NCBI RefSeq assembly: GCF_001641265.1
Contig: NW_020167550.1
Span: 179,866-243,865, forward strand
Origin: Pseudogymnoascus destructans
Taxonomy: Eukaryota; Ascomycota; Leotiomycetes; Thelebolales; Thelebolaceae
DNA length: 64,000 nucleotides
Reading direction: 5' to 3'
Shown here: piece after piece, positions 52,523-63,901 of the stretch
Position numbering within the stretch: position 1 is the stretch's first letter
Layout: every line of letters begins with the position of its first letter
Notes under the pieces: model-generated
The model's database searches: none
What the model was told of the DNA's origin: nothing
Seen by the model: only the letters and a program-made list of their open reading frames with translations
Translations under genes and position numbers: made by a program

Positions 52523-52721
52523 TATACTGCACATTTCCCCGTCTACATATGTGGTATCGCTGCATATGCATTTGCATGTCTCCCGTACACCTCCCTCCCT
52601 CTCCCTTCTCCCAACCCAACCACTCCCTCAAACCACCCGCAAAGAATCCTACAGTCGCCATCCCTCACACTATCAGGATGAGGGATGGGAGATAAGACGC
52701 TCCTCCGTTCCCTTCACGCAT

Positions 52722-54619
52722 CTATCCGCTTCTGCGCTTACGGTCCCTACAACAACATTAGTCTTTTTCTCTATTACCCCACCACTCTCCAGAAGAAGGA
52801 AACTCACGTGCTCAACCTCCTCGACAGCGTTTGCAACGCCGTATCATTATCCGCCTCATGCACCGCCCTATCAATCGCGGCCGCCCTCCCCTCAATACTC
52901 TGCCTCGTCACCTCCTCCTGGCTCGGCGGCAAGCGCTCATTCTGGATATCCACCTTCCTCGCGTCCTCAAAGCTATTAATCGCATTCTTGATCCCCTCGG
53001 CGCCGAGCATGAGCGTACCAGCCGGCAGACGCCCGCCGGAGGCCGTCTTGAGCTCGGTGACGCGCTCGGATTCCTCGCGGAGGACTTGGAAGACGCGGGA
53101 GAGGCGGCCGATGGCGAGGATCTTGTTCTTGATGGCGCGGCGCTTGTATTCGATGCTCTCTGGGTCTGTGGGGGGGAGGGGGGTGGAGACGGCCACGGTG
53201 CCGCCTTCGGAGGTGGGGGAGGAGATGGGGGGGGGGGTGGAGGCGGATGATTCTTCCTTGAGTTCGTCTTCGGAGCAGGTGCTGAGGATAGCGATGAGCA
53301 TGTCTGTGATTTTCTCGCCGACGAAGGGGAGGGACCAGGTGAAGACGTCCATGAAGTTGGGGAGCCAGTAGGGGTGCGGGGTGCAGTTGAACTGGCGGAT
53401 GTTCATGACGTTGTTCTCGTACTTGAGGACCGCGGCCTTGTTGTTGTAGACGTCGAGGTAGTTGGGCGCGGAGAAGATGGTCATCACCGAGGGGAAGCCG
53501 GTCGTGCGCGTCTTGCGGTACATGCGGTATCCGGCGTCTTGGGCTTCGTGCGCGCGGATGATGGAGAGGAGGTTGTTCTTCTCGAGGAAGTTGCAGGCGG
53601 CGGGGTATGAGAAGAAGTAGGAGCATCCGCGAACGTGGTTGTGGATGAAGTATTCAGAGGTCTTCTCTTGGCCGAACTCCTCGAGGGGATCCGCCCAGAG
53701 AATGTCGCACATCAGGCCTTGAGTCGGGGGCTCGCGGAAACGATCGATCTTGGAAAGTTAGTATGGGCGTCAGGCATGGTATCGCGTGTTCACTTACACT
53801 CTTGAGGTCATCGAGGGTATGTAATTCGGGGCTCAGTCCACCGTGAATACAGAGGAACTGCTTGTTCATGACCGCAGCCAGGGGCAGGGCGCAGAAAGAG
53901 TCCATGCAGGCCTCGTATAGGTTCTCGGAGTACTTGTGCTTGCACTCGAGCTTGAAGGTGAAGTAATCGGTCAAATGTCTGCACTCGTGGTTTCCGCGCA
54001 GGAGCCACAAGGTGTTGGGGTACCAGATCTTCAGCGACCAGAGGTACAGAACGCACTCTATACTGAAGTTGCCGCGATCGACGTAGTCACCGAGGAACAG
54101 GTATCTGGTGTCCGAAGGGTCTCCGCCAACCTCGAACAGCTTCATTAAGTCGTAGTATTGGCCGTGGACATCACCGCAGACGGTAATCGGCGCATCCATC
54201 TCGAGGAGATTGGGCTCCTTCGAGAGGACCTTGGTTCCCTCATTGATAATATACAGGGCCTGCTCCTCCGTAAGGCGTCCCTCTCTGTAAAAGTGCTGCT
54301 TCAGGAAAGCCAGATCCGGCTTCGCGGGGTCCTCCTTGGAGAAGAATTGGTCGTCGGTCGGCGGGCGCATCGCGGGTGCTTGGACGTCTGTCGCACATGT
54401 TAGCCAAAGCGTCTCGTGTGTCTCGGCTCGTCACTTATTGTAGTCCATACCTTTGCAGACTCTCTCTAGGGTGCTGACCTGGCTCCCGTCCTCCATGGTG
54501 TGCAGTGTGAAGTCAATTTCCGGGATGGGCTTCTTCTCGCTCAGTGCGCGGATGGCATTGTCAATCTGGGCTCTGTCCGCGCCAGGCAGCGCTCCGGCGA
54601 CGGGCTCGGTATCATCCAT
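52722..54619 (-). CDS. Calcineurin catalytic subunit A (PP2B serine/threonine phosphatase)
   Basis: Four exons, 54619-54451, 54387-53798, 53748-52808 and 52746-52722, join in frame to 574 aa. All introns have GT-AG ends and good branch points. The metallophosphatase core is complete: ITVCGDVHGQYYDL, LFLGDYVDRG, LLRGNHECRH, CIHGGLSPELHTLDD, and SAPNYLD. The calcineurin-B binding helix, calmodulin-binding part (RRAIKNKILAIGRLSRVFQV) and autoinhibitory region (AEGIKNAINSFEDA) follow, and the small last exon gives the tail DRKRRSG. It dephosphorylates Crz1-type factors in response to Ca2+/calmodulin. This is a conserved core gene, single-copy in most fungi, and is intact here although it is about 10 kb from the telomere. 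Confidence 0.95.
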
Positions 54620-55610
54620 GGCTGCAGATCCCTTGGGAATGAAGTCCCTTTTCCTATGAATCTATCGCTCCGAGGAAGGTAGGTGGTGAGGAGAGCGTGG
54701 TAAGTCGTGTGCCACGGGTATGAGAAGGTGGTGTGTTTTCGTGTGGAAAGTTGTGGTCTTGTCGCAGGGATCTGGGGTGAGATGAGGGTAAGCGTCTCGG
54801 ATTTTGAGGGGCAGAACGAGGTGTTTGTGGGATTCGTTGTACTTTGTTATTAGCGACAGCAGATATGAGGACTAAGTTATCGATGAAGGCGCAAATCAGA
54901 CCGTGACACGTTAAATTAGGTCGTATATCTTCAGAGTCGTATATCTTCAGAGTCGTATATCTTCAGAGTCGTTTGATCGTAGATGATCGTAGATGATCGT
55001 TAAAAGTGATGGTAAGTTGAATCGTAGTCTGCAATCAATGCAGAAGTTGAAGTTGGAGATAGATAGTGAAAGAGGAGGAGAGGTGGAACAGGTGGAAGAG
55101 GCAGAAAAGGTGGAGGTGGAGGAGGTGGAAGAGGCAGAAGAGGCGGAAGAGGCGGAGGAGGCGGAACAGAAGAGGCAGAAGAGGCAGAAGAGGCAGAAGA
55201 GGCAGAAGAGGCAGAAGAGGCAGAAGAGGCAGAAGAGGCGGAAGAGGTACTTGGGCGCAATGAGGTAAGTAGCAGTACTTGGTTTAGGTGAGGCACAAGG
55301 TCAGATAACAAGGGAGGAGTCGAGCAGAGCAAGTAGAGATACACAGGACTACTGTCCAAGGGCTCAGCGTTGGTGAATGGATGGCTGTGATTGGTCGGCG
55401 GACAGAACCCAAAACAGCCGATGTCCATATCACGTGATAGAAGATGGAGGGGGGATTGATAGTACTCGTCAATATACTCGTCAATATACAGATCTGGGGA
55501 TCAATATACTCCTCAATATACTCTCAATATACAGATGGTAGGGATCAATATACTCCTCAATATACTCTCAATATACAGATCATACAGAACATCATACGGA
55601 TCAAACTACC
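54620..55610. repeat. Calcineurin 5' flank with several minisatellites
   Basis: Three tandem copies of GTCGTATATCTTCAGA at about 54920-54975, then GATGATCGTA repeats; a 9-bp AGGCAGAAG array of about ten units at 55125-55245; and two 51-bp copies containing TCAATATACTCCTCAATATA at 55500-55580. Open frames across the AGGCAGAAG array are Glu- or Ser-rich artefacts. The calcineurin promoter lies at the left. Confidence 0.7.
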
Positions 55611-56239
55611 ATGGTCTTGATCAAGATGAACGACAACAGTGAGCGCCCATCCCCTCCAACCCCCCCCCCCCCCAACCCAGCTACGTCCAGACAATACACT
55701 GACACCCTCCCCCCCCCCCAGAAGCACACCCACTACTCGCCCAAGTCCCCCTCACAGTCTCCCCCTTCATCTCCCTCCCCACCGCCACCACCCTCCCCTA
55801 CACCTACAAGACCCTCCCCTCCACCCTCCCCCGCTCCTCCACCGCCACAACATCCACCGCCGGCGCTGCCGACTCAAAACCACAATACGTCGTCTCAGCC
55901 GCCGGGCACGCCGCACACCCCGACGAGATCCTCGCGTCGTGCAAAGCGCTGCAGGCGTACATCGCGAAAGTACAAGATGATGCGGACCGCGAGCTGAGGG
56001 GGTGGGAGGAGGGGATACGGGCGAGGGAGTTGGCGGAGAAGAGGAGGGTTGCGCCGGGGTGGTTGGATAGTGAGGCGAGGATTTTGGAGCCGGCGCAGAG
56101 GGCGGCGAGATGTGGGGGGGGGGTGAGTATAATGGATAGTGAGAAGGAGGGGGATGGGTTGGGAGAGAGTTTGTCGGATAGGGTTATGAGGGAGGGGCAG
56201 GAGATGGATAGGGCGTTTGGGGGGTTGGTGATGCGGTAG
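55611..56239 (+). CDS. Hypothetical fungal protein (181 aa)
   Basis: Exon 1 is 55611-55638 (MVLIKMNDN plus one base) and exon 2 is 55722-56239; the intron 55639-55721 (GTGAGC ... long C-run, AG) joins phase 1 to give KAHPLLAQVPLTVSPFISL. The protein continues through a Thr/Ser-rich linker to a conserved-looking helical region, HPDEILASCKALQAYIAKVQ, then LRGWEEGIRARELAEKRR and VAPGWLDSEARIL, and ends FGGLVMR. The helical part, with its charged heptads, looks like a small scaffold or complex subunit. I recognise the pattern as a conserved fungal protein without known function. Overlapping Pro-rich frames in the same stretch are artefacts. Confidence 0.68.
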
Positions 56240-56606
56240 GGTTGGGAGGGGGAGGTGGAGGGGGAGGGGGTGATGAGGGGTGATTAGGGGGTGATGAGGG
56301 GGACGGGGTGATGAGGGGGAGGGGGTGATGAGGGGGAGGGGTGATGAGTAGTATGTTTATACGTATATTTGCTCTGTATAGAAAGAAAGTATCCAGTAAT
56401 TAGTTCGGTAATTTATTTAACTGGCTGTTTCGGTGACAATCGCATTATATTATTGTCTTGTCTCTCGCCATCAAACACGGCCGTCAAACACGGCTGCACA
56501 CACAAGGCTACGTTAACGAGCCGCTGAAGTTTATTTCGCTAGCCGCCGCCGACCTCACCTAAGCTTCCTGCTCCATCGCGATTCCTCCCGCCTAGCACAA
56601 CCACAA

Positions 56607-58668
56607 ATGCCGCCACGACTTCCACGGCTAGCCCCCGGGCGACTGCGACTCGCGCGCACCAATTCCCTGCTGCCAAAGACGTCGAAATGTTTACTCTGCC
56701 AATTCAATGCCGCGCCAGCAGCTGCTGGGAAACAGGTACCGTGTCGGCGGGAGCAGGTCGGGACCACCGCCGCTGCGTCGATTCCGCGGGCGCGACGACA
56801 ACTCTCTACTGCGACTGTGGTGGTGGAGGGGGATGGGGAGGCTAAGCCACTTACTCCGAAACAAGTTGTTGCTGAGCTTGAGAAAGCCCTGAGCGACCTC
56901 GAGAAGCAGGCCGTTGGGTATGTCAACCTCCCGCGGTTGCGGCTGGCGCAACGCGGTGTCGCGCAAAGGGTTGGGCAGGAAGTTATACGCGTTGCTGTCA
57001 TTGCGCTAGCGGGGCAGGGAAAGTCTACAGCGAAGAGTAGGGAGCTTATACGGTTGCTACTTGCGGATCCGTTGAAGGCGGAGGAGGAGTGGGAGAGGAG
57101 TCTGACGGCGACGGAGGATCCGGTGTTATTACGAATCAGCCACCGGTCAGGCGGGAATGTCGAGGGTGGGGGGGCCTTCAAGAATCGGCTACTGAAGGAA
57201 GTGCAGATCTCTTCGGCGATGTTGAAGGATCATTACCTCGAGATTCTGGTTATCGACGGAGATGTGTTGATGGAATCCGAGGAGGGGACCGCGGAACTCG
57301 CAGAGAACGTGCTGGTTCCCAATATCCAGATCCCCGCCTCGTTCGGCGCGCATTACTCCCCCATAACAGCACCAGTGCACAAGGCCCTCATAGTAGGCGA
57401 CGGCATCCTCGGCGCAGCATCACTCCTCCGCCTCCCATCCATGGAAGCGGATCTCATCCAAACCGCCGTCGATCTCCCATCCAGCATCCACGACACAGCC
57501 GCGACCACGCAATTCCACTCCGTCGACGTATCCCTCGGCACCGCAGCCCTAAGATCCTTCCGCGAAAACGTTGGCAATGCTTTGAAATACGAACAACAAT
57601 GGTCCGCCTCCGGCCTGCCCACCCTCCGCGACTGGGTCATCTCCGGCTCGAGCTCATCCACCACCTCCTCTTCGCTAAAACCACCAGTCCACGCACTCAT
57701 CCGCTCTCTCCTCTCCTCTACCGAAGAAAAAATCCACTGCCGCGAAGCCTCCGCCCTATCCGCCGCGCTCTCAGCGAGGGTCTCACCATCCACCACGCAA
57801 TCTCTCCAGCGCGACCTGGACGAGTGGGCAGAGGGCGCGCACACCGAGCTACGCGATCAACTCGACCTCGCTTTCTCAGGCCGGCGCTGGCGCGCGCTGG
57901 CGTGGTGGAAGCTGTTCTGGCGCGTTGACGACGTGTCGGCTATTACCTCTGACATTCTTGCATCGCGCTTCCTCACTGGTGCGGAGCAGGAGGTTATTTA
58001 CATCGCTGGTAAGATTGACGCCGCTGGTGTTCTTGCTGAGCCGACGACTCCGCAGCCGTCGTCGGCGAATTGGGCGTATAAAGATGCGCCGCCGATACGT
58101 GACCCGGAGGAGGAGGTACCCCTCGGCATCGAGCCCGAGGCTGCCGCACGCCGCGTCCGCGACGTGATTCCAGTCATTGATACTCCACTCGATGGCCCCA
58201 TCGCCACGCCCGCTATAAAAGCGCACCCCTGGCCCCTCCACATCCCCCTAACACGCTCGTACATCGCCACCTCCAGCGTCCCGCGCCTACAAGCTCTAGC
58301 GCAGAAACTCGTCGCCCAAACGCTCGGCACGACAGCCTTCAGCGGCGCGTTCGCGGGGCTGATTTACGTGTCGAATCTTAGTGTGGGGATTTATGAGGCG
58401 GGTGCAGTTGCGGCGCTGGGGACGGTGTGGGCGCTGCGGCGCATGCAGGGGGGGTGGGAGGGGGGAGGGGGTGGTGGGAGAGAGAGGTTAGGGAGGAGGG
58501 GAGGAAGGCGGTTAGGGGGGTTGAGGGCGTTATGGGGGGGGTGCTGAGGAGGGGGGAGGTGAGGGAGGGGGGGTTGTTGTGGGGGAGGGGGTGAGGGAGG
58601 CGAAGGAGGCGGTGGTAAAAGCGAGGAAGGCGCTGGAGGCGCTGGAGGGGAAAGAGAGTTCTCTTTGA
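56607..58668 (+). CDS. Mmc1-like mitochondrial protein, C-terminal frame uncertain
   Basis: ATG 56607. The N-terminus is rich in Arg, Leu and Ser without acids (PPRLPRLAPGRLRLARTNSL), a mitochondrial targeting sequence. The body (LTPKQVVAELEKALSDLEKQ, VIALAGQGKSTAKSRELIRL, LLADPLKAEEEWE, KALIVGDGILGAASLLRLPS, RALAWWKLFWRVDDVSAI) resembles the fungal-specific mitochondrial Mmc1 family, which has a degenerate dynamin-like fold and acts at the inner membrane. Two helices near residues 590-625 (TTAFSGAFAGLIYVSNLS, AGAVAALGTVWALRRM) look membrane-inserted. In one frame it stops at 58547, but single-base changes in G-runs near 58465 and 58575 would give WEREVREEGRKAV ... VREAKEAVVKARKALEALE to a stop at 58668, a normal-looking helical tail. 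Family assignment is from memory and moderately sure. Confidence 0.65.
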
Positions 58669-58904
58669 TAGTATTTGTACTATTAGGGCGGCGCTTATAG
58701 AGAGGGGAGGGTGTAACAATACAAATAGTGAGCCTTTACTAAAATTTCATTAGAGTATGAATCAATAAGGGGCTTATCAGTAGATACTCTACAATGATCC
58801 TACGTTCGCTAATACCCCTGCCATGCACATAATTGTAGTGGCTCATCCCCGCTCCCATCGCTGCCGTGCATAAATTGCACATCGCCGCCGCCTTAGCCAT
58901 GGAC

Positions 58905-59077
58905 TCGATGCACTCACCATCCTCATGACTCCCGATCAACGAGGAGCCGCTAGAGAACATACCTGCGCCGACCGACGAAGAGCTGCTGGAGAATGGCCCC
59001 GCGCCGATCGACGAGGAGCCGCTAGAGAACATACTCGCGCCGACCGAGGAGGTGGAAAAACCGTTGGCCAACAACCC
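58905..59077 (+). repeat. Acidic tandem repeat, 45-bp unit, cut by unit A
   Basis: About three units encode DEEPLENI(P/L)APTDEELLENG-type repeats on the plus strand. The array ends at 59077 where TGTAATGGTGGG begins. It may be the remnant of a subtelomeric gene, but no flanking domain remains. Confidence 0.5.
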
Positions 59078-59277
59078 CACCGATGTAATGGTGGGTGCAC
59101 CAGATGTGAGAATCTAGCCACCCAAGGAAGGGATGAATTTACTAAGACAACACACTGTCTTAGAAAACAGAGCCAAAGGGTCATAGCTTAGACTATTCCA
59201 CAACGCAGCAATCAGGTGTGTGATGTAGTGAAGTGGTTCAGACAAGTTACAACAAATGTTGAGTCTGGGAACTCAGG
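59078..59277 (+). repeat. LTR-like unit A, 200-bp 5' fragment
   Basis: Matches the first 200 bp of 33766-34671 (to TGAGTCTGGGAACTCAGG) and is followed directly by a second, longer copy. Confidence 0.8.
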
Positions 59278-59788
59278 TGTAATGGTGGGTGCACCAGATG
59301 TGAGAATCTAGCCACCCAAGGAAGGGATGAATTTACTAAGACAACACACTGTCTTAGGAAACAGAGCCAAAGGGTCGTAGCTTAGACTATTCCACAACGC
59401 AGCAATCAGGTGTGTGATGTAGTGAAGTGGTTCAGACAAGTTGCAACAAATGTTGAGTCTGGGAACTCAGGGGTAAGTCAGAGATTAGCACCTCACTGAC
59501 TTTTCAGAAACAAGGAGTAACAAGATCAATGCTTGGAAGCTTGGAAAAGACGTGGAAGTATGTGATAGTCGATTTACTGTATTGTCTGCTTGCCCTTTCT
59601 TAAGGAAAGGGCAATCCTATTTATGCTAAAGGAGTGTAGTTCTCTCATTTTCCAAGACTTTCCATGACTTACCAGGCTTGGTAACTGTAGTCGACGTAAG
59701 AGAATCCCATAGAACCATCTCTTAGGTTTGTAGCCTATAGGAAGTAAAAGGAGGTCCAAGGTTAGAGTACCCCTATAGACAAATTATG
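59278..59788 (+). repeat. LTR-like unit A, 511-bp 5' fragment
   Basis: Repeats the same 5' end and continues to CAAATTATG, where a Ty3-type LTR begins. Confidence 0.82.
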
Positions 59789-60081
59789 TGTTACGACGGA
59801 ACAAGAAGGCTGGCCAACTACAGGACAGGAAGGAGGGAGGTCGCATGAGACCGGCCCTGGTACCTGGAGGGGCAGCGGGGAATAGTAGTTCCGAAAGTAT
59901 CACGTGACGGACTCGCAGGATGATGAGAAGAGTCCTAAGAGTCCAGGACTCCGAGGACTCGAGTGAGTTCCCAGGAGTCCACTAGGCACGTGATGGACTC
60001 GCAGGATGATGAGAAGAGTCCTAAGAGTCCAGGACTCCGAGGACTCGAGTGAGTTCCCAAGAGTCCACTAGGCACGACGCC
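59789..60081 (+). repeat. Ty3 element 2-type LTR fragment
   Basis: TGTTACGACGGAACAAG... matches the reverse complement of 38739-39213 including both 85-bp blocks, and stops at CACGACGCC, about 180 bp short of the LTR end. Confidence 0.85.
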
Positions 60082-60303
60082 TACCTCAAGAACTGGCCGT
60101 ATCTCTGGCGCAAATTGGGAATCCCCACGCAAATGATCCCTGTCACGCAGGCGCGCATGGGCCATTCCTTCGCAAATATTCCTTCGCAAATTGGGGAAAC
60201 CCCCCCCCCCCTTTCCGGTCCCCATGCGCGCGCGCGCACCTCTGTATTTCTTTAGTAGAGTAATTCTGTTACCCAGCCAAAGTCCCAGCATCGGACGTAC
60301 GTG

Positions 60304-62467
60304 ATGGCAGCTACTGCCAGGTTCCCTTACCTCCGGGCGCACGGCGTGCTGCTCTGCGCCAAGTGCCAGACCGGCCTCCCGCCCACGCGCGCTAGCCAGG
60401 AGAGGCACCTCAGGCAGCCACCACACCTACTGAAGGGTTCTCAGTTGCGAGCGCAGCTCGACCTCTTCGCGACATATGAGCTCCGGCTGCCGGGCGAGGT
60501 CGAGCTGCCGCATCAGCCCTGCGCACCCATTCCAGGACTGCGGTGCCACGCGGCATTCGTGTGCGCCATCTGCGATGTCGACGGCCAGAGCCTGAGCCTT
60601 ACGCGGTCGGAGCCAGCTATCAGGGCGCACGTGTCCAAGGAGCACGGGCAGAAGCCGGCCAGGCAGGCCGAGGGCAGGTCGTGGCGAAGGTGCACTGTCC
60701 AGACCTTCTTCGCTGAGACCCAGCACGTCCGGTACTTCGCGGTTACAGACGACGGCAGGGCGGAAGGGGACGCACCTACTGCTGCCATTGCCCTCGAGCC
60801 GCAGGAGCAGGACTTCTTCGAGCTGGCCGAGGAGGACGCGAACATGGTCGCAGAGGACATCAAGACGGAGGCCAGCAGGGTGCACGGCTTCGACAGCCAC
60901 CGCTCGGCCGTGGTCCCATGGCTGGGGCGGACGGGCATCGCAAACCACGTGCGGGGCCTGCAGAAGGACGAGATGCATGCCTCCTACACGCTGCCAAAGA
61001 GCGCAGATGAGGGAGAGCCCGAGCTGTTGCTGATGCTCGAGGTCATGGACGAGATCCTCGCTGAGGCACACGGCTGGTGCTTCGACGGGCCGGACTGCAT
61101 GCTGACATGGCCGAGGCAGCTCGCACTGAGCCGCTTCCGCGAAGCGCCTGCATCATCATCATCGGCGTCAGCCAGCTACAGGGCAGGCAGGGCACGTGGC
61201 TTCGACCCCAAGAAGGAGCCCTCCACACTGCGCACGAACTTTGGGTACTGGAAGCAGTTCATGACGTACTGCTACCGCGTGGCATACTGCGGCAGCCACT
61301 TCACGCCACCTACGCCTGCTGCAACGGGAGACGGGAGTGCGGACCAGGGCAGGTGCCCCGAGGACTGGATCCGGCTGACGGACGAGCAGACAGCGGCTTG
61401 GGAGGCAGCCCTGCAGTGCACTGCTGATGGAGACCGCCCAGCCCTGAACGACGCCCTCCGGTCCCTCTGCATGGCCCTCGTCTGCCACGAGTTCAGCGGC
61501 GACCGCTTCAGCTCGCCTCTCCTCAGCTTCTGCGCGATGCTCAGCGTCAAGCCGCGCACCAACTCGTGGACGGAGCCGGGCAACTTCAACAGCTGCCTGT
61601 CTGGCCTGATCTGGGCCGTGCAGCTGCTCGTCTTCAGCACGGCCGCATACCTCGAGAGGTCGGGCGCCGGCAGCACGCTCGAGCACATCAACACCATCTG
61701 CGAGCAGTACCTGCGGCCAGACATGGAGACGCCCATGGGCGAGATACTGGGCTGGCGCCTGCTGCTGTTCGCAGTGTCGAAGGAGGGCGTGGGCTCACAC
61801 CAGGCACATTGGGACGAGGACGAGCAGATCCTCACCTACAGGGACGTCGACCTGAACATGGACGAGGTGCAGCAGCTGCTGCTGTCAGAGTTCAGGCAGG
61901 CGCAGCAGCTGCTGCACGATGAGCTCATGTTTGGCGCAACAGGCCTGCCACGGATGCACGCTTGGGCGCTTAAGGACAACCTCGATGCCGACAACTTCGG
62001 CTGGTACTTTGGCGAGCACCGGGAGAACGTGGCACTGCTGAAGCCGTTCGCGGGCTCACTGCGCAACGTTATACAGGAGTCGCAGTCACTCCGAGCATCA
62101 CTCCTCGACACCACTGATGAGGATGGAGGGGCTGATGCGAGAGTCGTGTGGCGACAGAAGGCCATCGACCAGTACGAGGCCGTCGCTGACGAGTTCCTCA
62201 AGCGGCTCCTCGTCCTCATCCACATGGCCTCGGGCCAGCCGCTGCGCGAGAGCGAGCTGTTCTCCCTCACCTGGCGCAACACGCAGCGGAGGCGCAGCGT
62301 CTACCTCAAGCACGGGCTCGTGATGCTGCACACGACCTACCACAAGGGCCAGCAGCAGACGGGCAAGTTCAAGGACAACATCCGCTTCCTGCCGGCCACC
62401 ATCGGAGACCTCCTGCTGGACTACCTGGTCTATGTCGTGCCGCTCCGCCAGGCCTTCCTGCGCCAGT
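60304..62467 (+). pseudogene. Subtelomeric TLH/RecQ-linked protein, amino half (copy 1)
   Basis: ATG 60304 gives an unbroken frame of about 721 residues. The N-terminus has OrsD-like zinc-finger pairs: LLCAKCQTGLPP ... ERHLRQPPH and AFVCAICDVDG ... AIRAHVSKEH. The middle is unrecognised apart from a Ser-rich linker. Near the end, MASGQPLRESELFSLTWRN has the form of the first catalytic Arg motif of tyrosine recombinases, followed by a Lys-bearing TYHKGQQQTGKFKDN and an FLPATIGDLLLDYLVYVVP helix. In telomere-linked fungal RecQ proteins this is followed by a DEAD/RecQ helicase. Here the gene is cut at 62467 by an inverted copy of unit A, before the expected His-x2-Arg and Tyr. GC content is much higher than the flanks. 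Confidence 0.72.
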
Positions 62468-63099
62468 TGTCATACTGACATTCGTTGCACTCAGTTTGCT
62501 ATCAAACTCAAGAGCAAACTTAGAAATCTCCTCCTCAAACCTACAAGTCACCATACATATCTTGGCTTATCACACCAACAACAGAAGCAATACTACTCAA
62601 CGATTGCTGCAAACTCTTCTACTACATCTGTTTATGCTACATACATCACGGCATATCATTTGGACACTCATTGAACAAGTTATTAAGAAAATCTCCTCCT
62701 TAAGGGGGTGGGCCAATACTACCACATGGCATATCTCTACCAACTAGAGGCCTAGGAACATGAACGATAGCTCTAGAAGCTTCTACAACCCTGTATGATT
62801 CATTACACGTCATCGCTCCTTAGTTACCCACAAGATTGGTTAAGTTATGACATAATTTGTCTATAGGTACTCTGACCTTGGACCTCCTTTTCACTTCCTA
62901 TAGGCTAGGAACCCAAGAGATGGTTCTATGGGATTCTCTTACGTTCACTACATGATTAGCAAGCTAGTTGTGGGTCGCACTTGATTTCTAATACATTTAC
63001 CAAGCCTGGTTAGTCATGGAAAGTCATGGAAAATAAGAGAACTACACTCCTTTGGCATAAATAGGATTGCCCTTTCCTTAAGAAAGGGCAAGCAGACTA
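62468..63099 (-). repeat. LTR-like unit A, inverted 3' fragment
   Basis: Starts TGTCATACTGACATTCG and runs in reverse through most of unit A to AAGGGCAAGCAGAC, where the upstream region of the second TLH-like copy begins. The open frame it adds to the first copy (LSY) is artefactual. Confidence 0.82.
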
Positions 63100-63304
63100 C
63101 CCCTAGAAGCGGCCGTATCTGTAGTGCAAATTGGGAATCCCCACGCGAGCGACCCCTGTCGCTCGCGCGCGCACGGGCCATTGTGGAGCGATTATTGTGC
63201 AGCAAATTGGGAGACCCCCGGGACGGCGCAGGCGCATCAAGCACGCATACAGAGCATGCAACGAAGGGCGAATAGCGCACACACACCGCTCGCGCAAGGG
63301 AAGG

Positions 63305-63901
63305 ATGGCGGCCAGCTTCTCCTACCTCGCAACTCACGGGGTGCTGCTCTGCCGCGACTGCGGGACCTGCCTCATGCCCGCGCGCGCCAGCCAGGAGTGG
63401 CACCTGAGGCACCCACCCCACGACCTCAAGGGGCCGGAGCTGCGCACCCTGCTCGACCTCTTCGCGACGCATGAGCTGCGGCCCCCGGGACAGGTCGCCC
63501 TGCCAGACCAGCCCTGCATCGCCATCGAGGGACTGCGCCGCCATCCGGCATTCTCCTGCATCCTCTGCGACGACGGCCGGCCGACCCTGACCCGGTCCGG
63601 GCCGGCCATCAGGGCGCACGTGTCCCGGGAGCACGGGCAGAAGCTGTCGCAGCAGAGTGAGGGTGGCGCGTGGCAGAGATGCACGGTGCAGACCTTCTTC
63701 GCAAAGACCGAGCATGTCCGGTACTTTGTGGTTACAGACGACGACAGGGCGGAAGGGGACGCAGCTACTGCCGCCATCGCCCTCGAGCCGCAGGAGCAGG
63801 CCTTCTTCGACCTGGCCGACGCGGACGCGACCATGGTAGCGGACGACATCAAGACGGAGGGCAACAAGGTGCACGGCTTCGACAGCCACCCCTCGGCTGC
63901 G
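63305..63901 (+). pseudogene. Subtelomeric TLH/RecQ-linked protein, N-terminus (copy 2), cut by the telomere
   Basis: ATG 63305. About 199 codons match the start of copy 1 (LLCRDCGTCLMPARASQEWH; FSCILCDDGRPTLTRS; AIRAHVSREHGQKLS; VQTFFAKTEHVRYFVVTDD). The upstream 200 bp (GGCCGTATCT, GCAAATTGGGAATCCCC) also match copy 1. The frame runs to FDSHPSAAV at 63901, then the next base starts the telomere repeats. At the same point copy 1 reads FDSHRSAVVPWLG. Confidence 0.85.

Noticed and set aside
54920..54975. Short direct repeats as a CRISPR array
   Set aside because: Repeat units are contiguous without unique spacers, and the sequence is a fungal nuclear chromosome.
55000..55428. Ser- or Glu-rich frames upstream of the 181-aa gene
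   Set aside because: They follow a 9-bp AGGCAGAAG minisatellite; composition is fully explained by the repeat.
56990..57030. Walker A-like AGQGKS in the Mmc1-like protein as evidence for an ATPase or GTPase
   Set aside because: It fits the loose [AG]x4GK[ST] pattern, but no Walker B or switch motifs are seen; the match may be chance.
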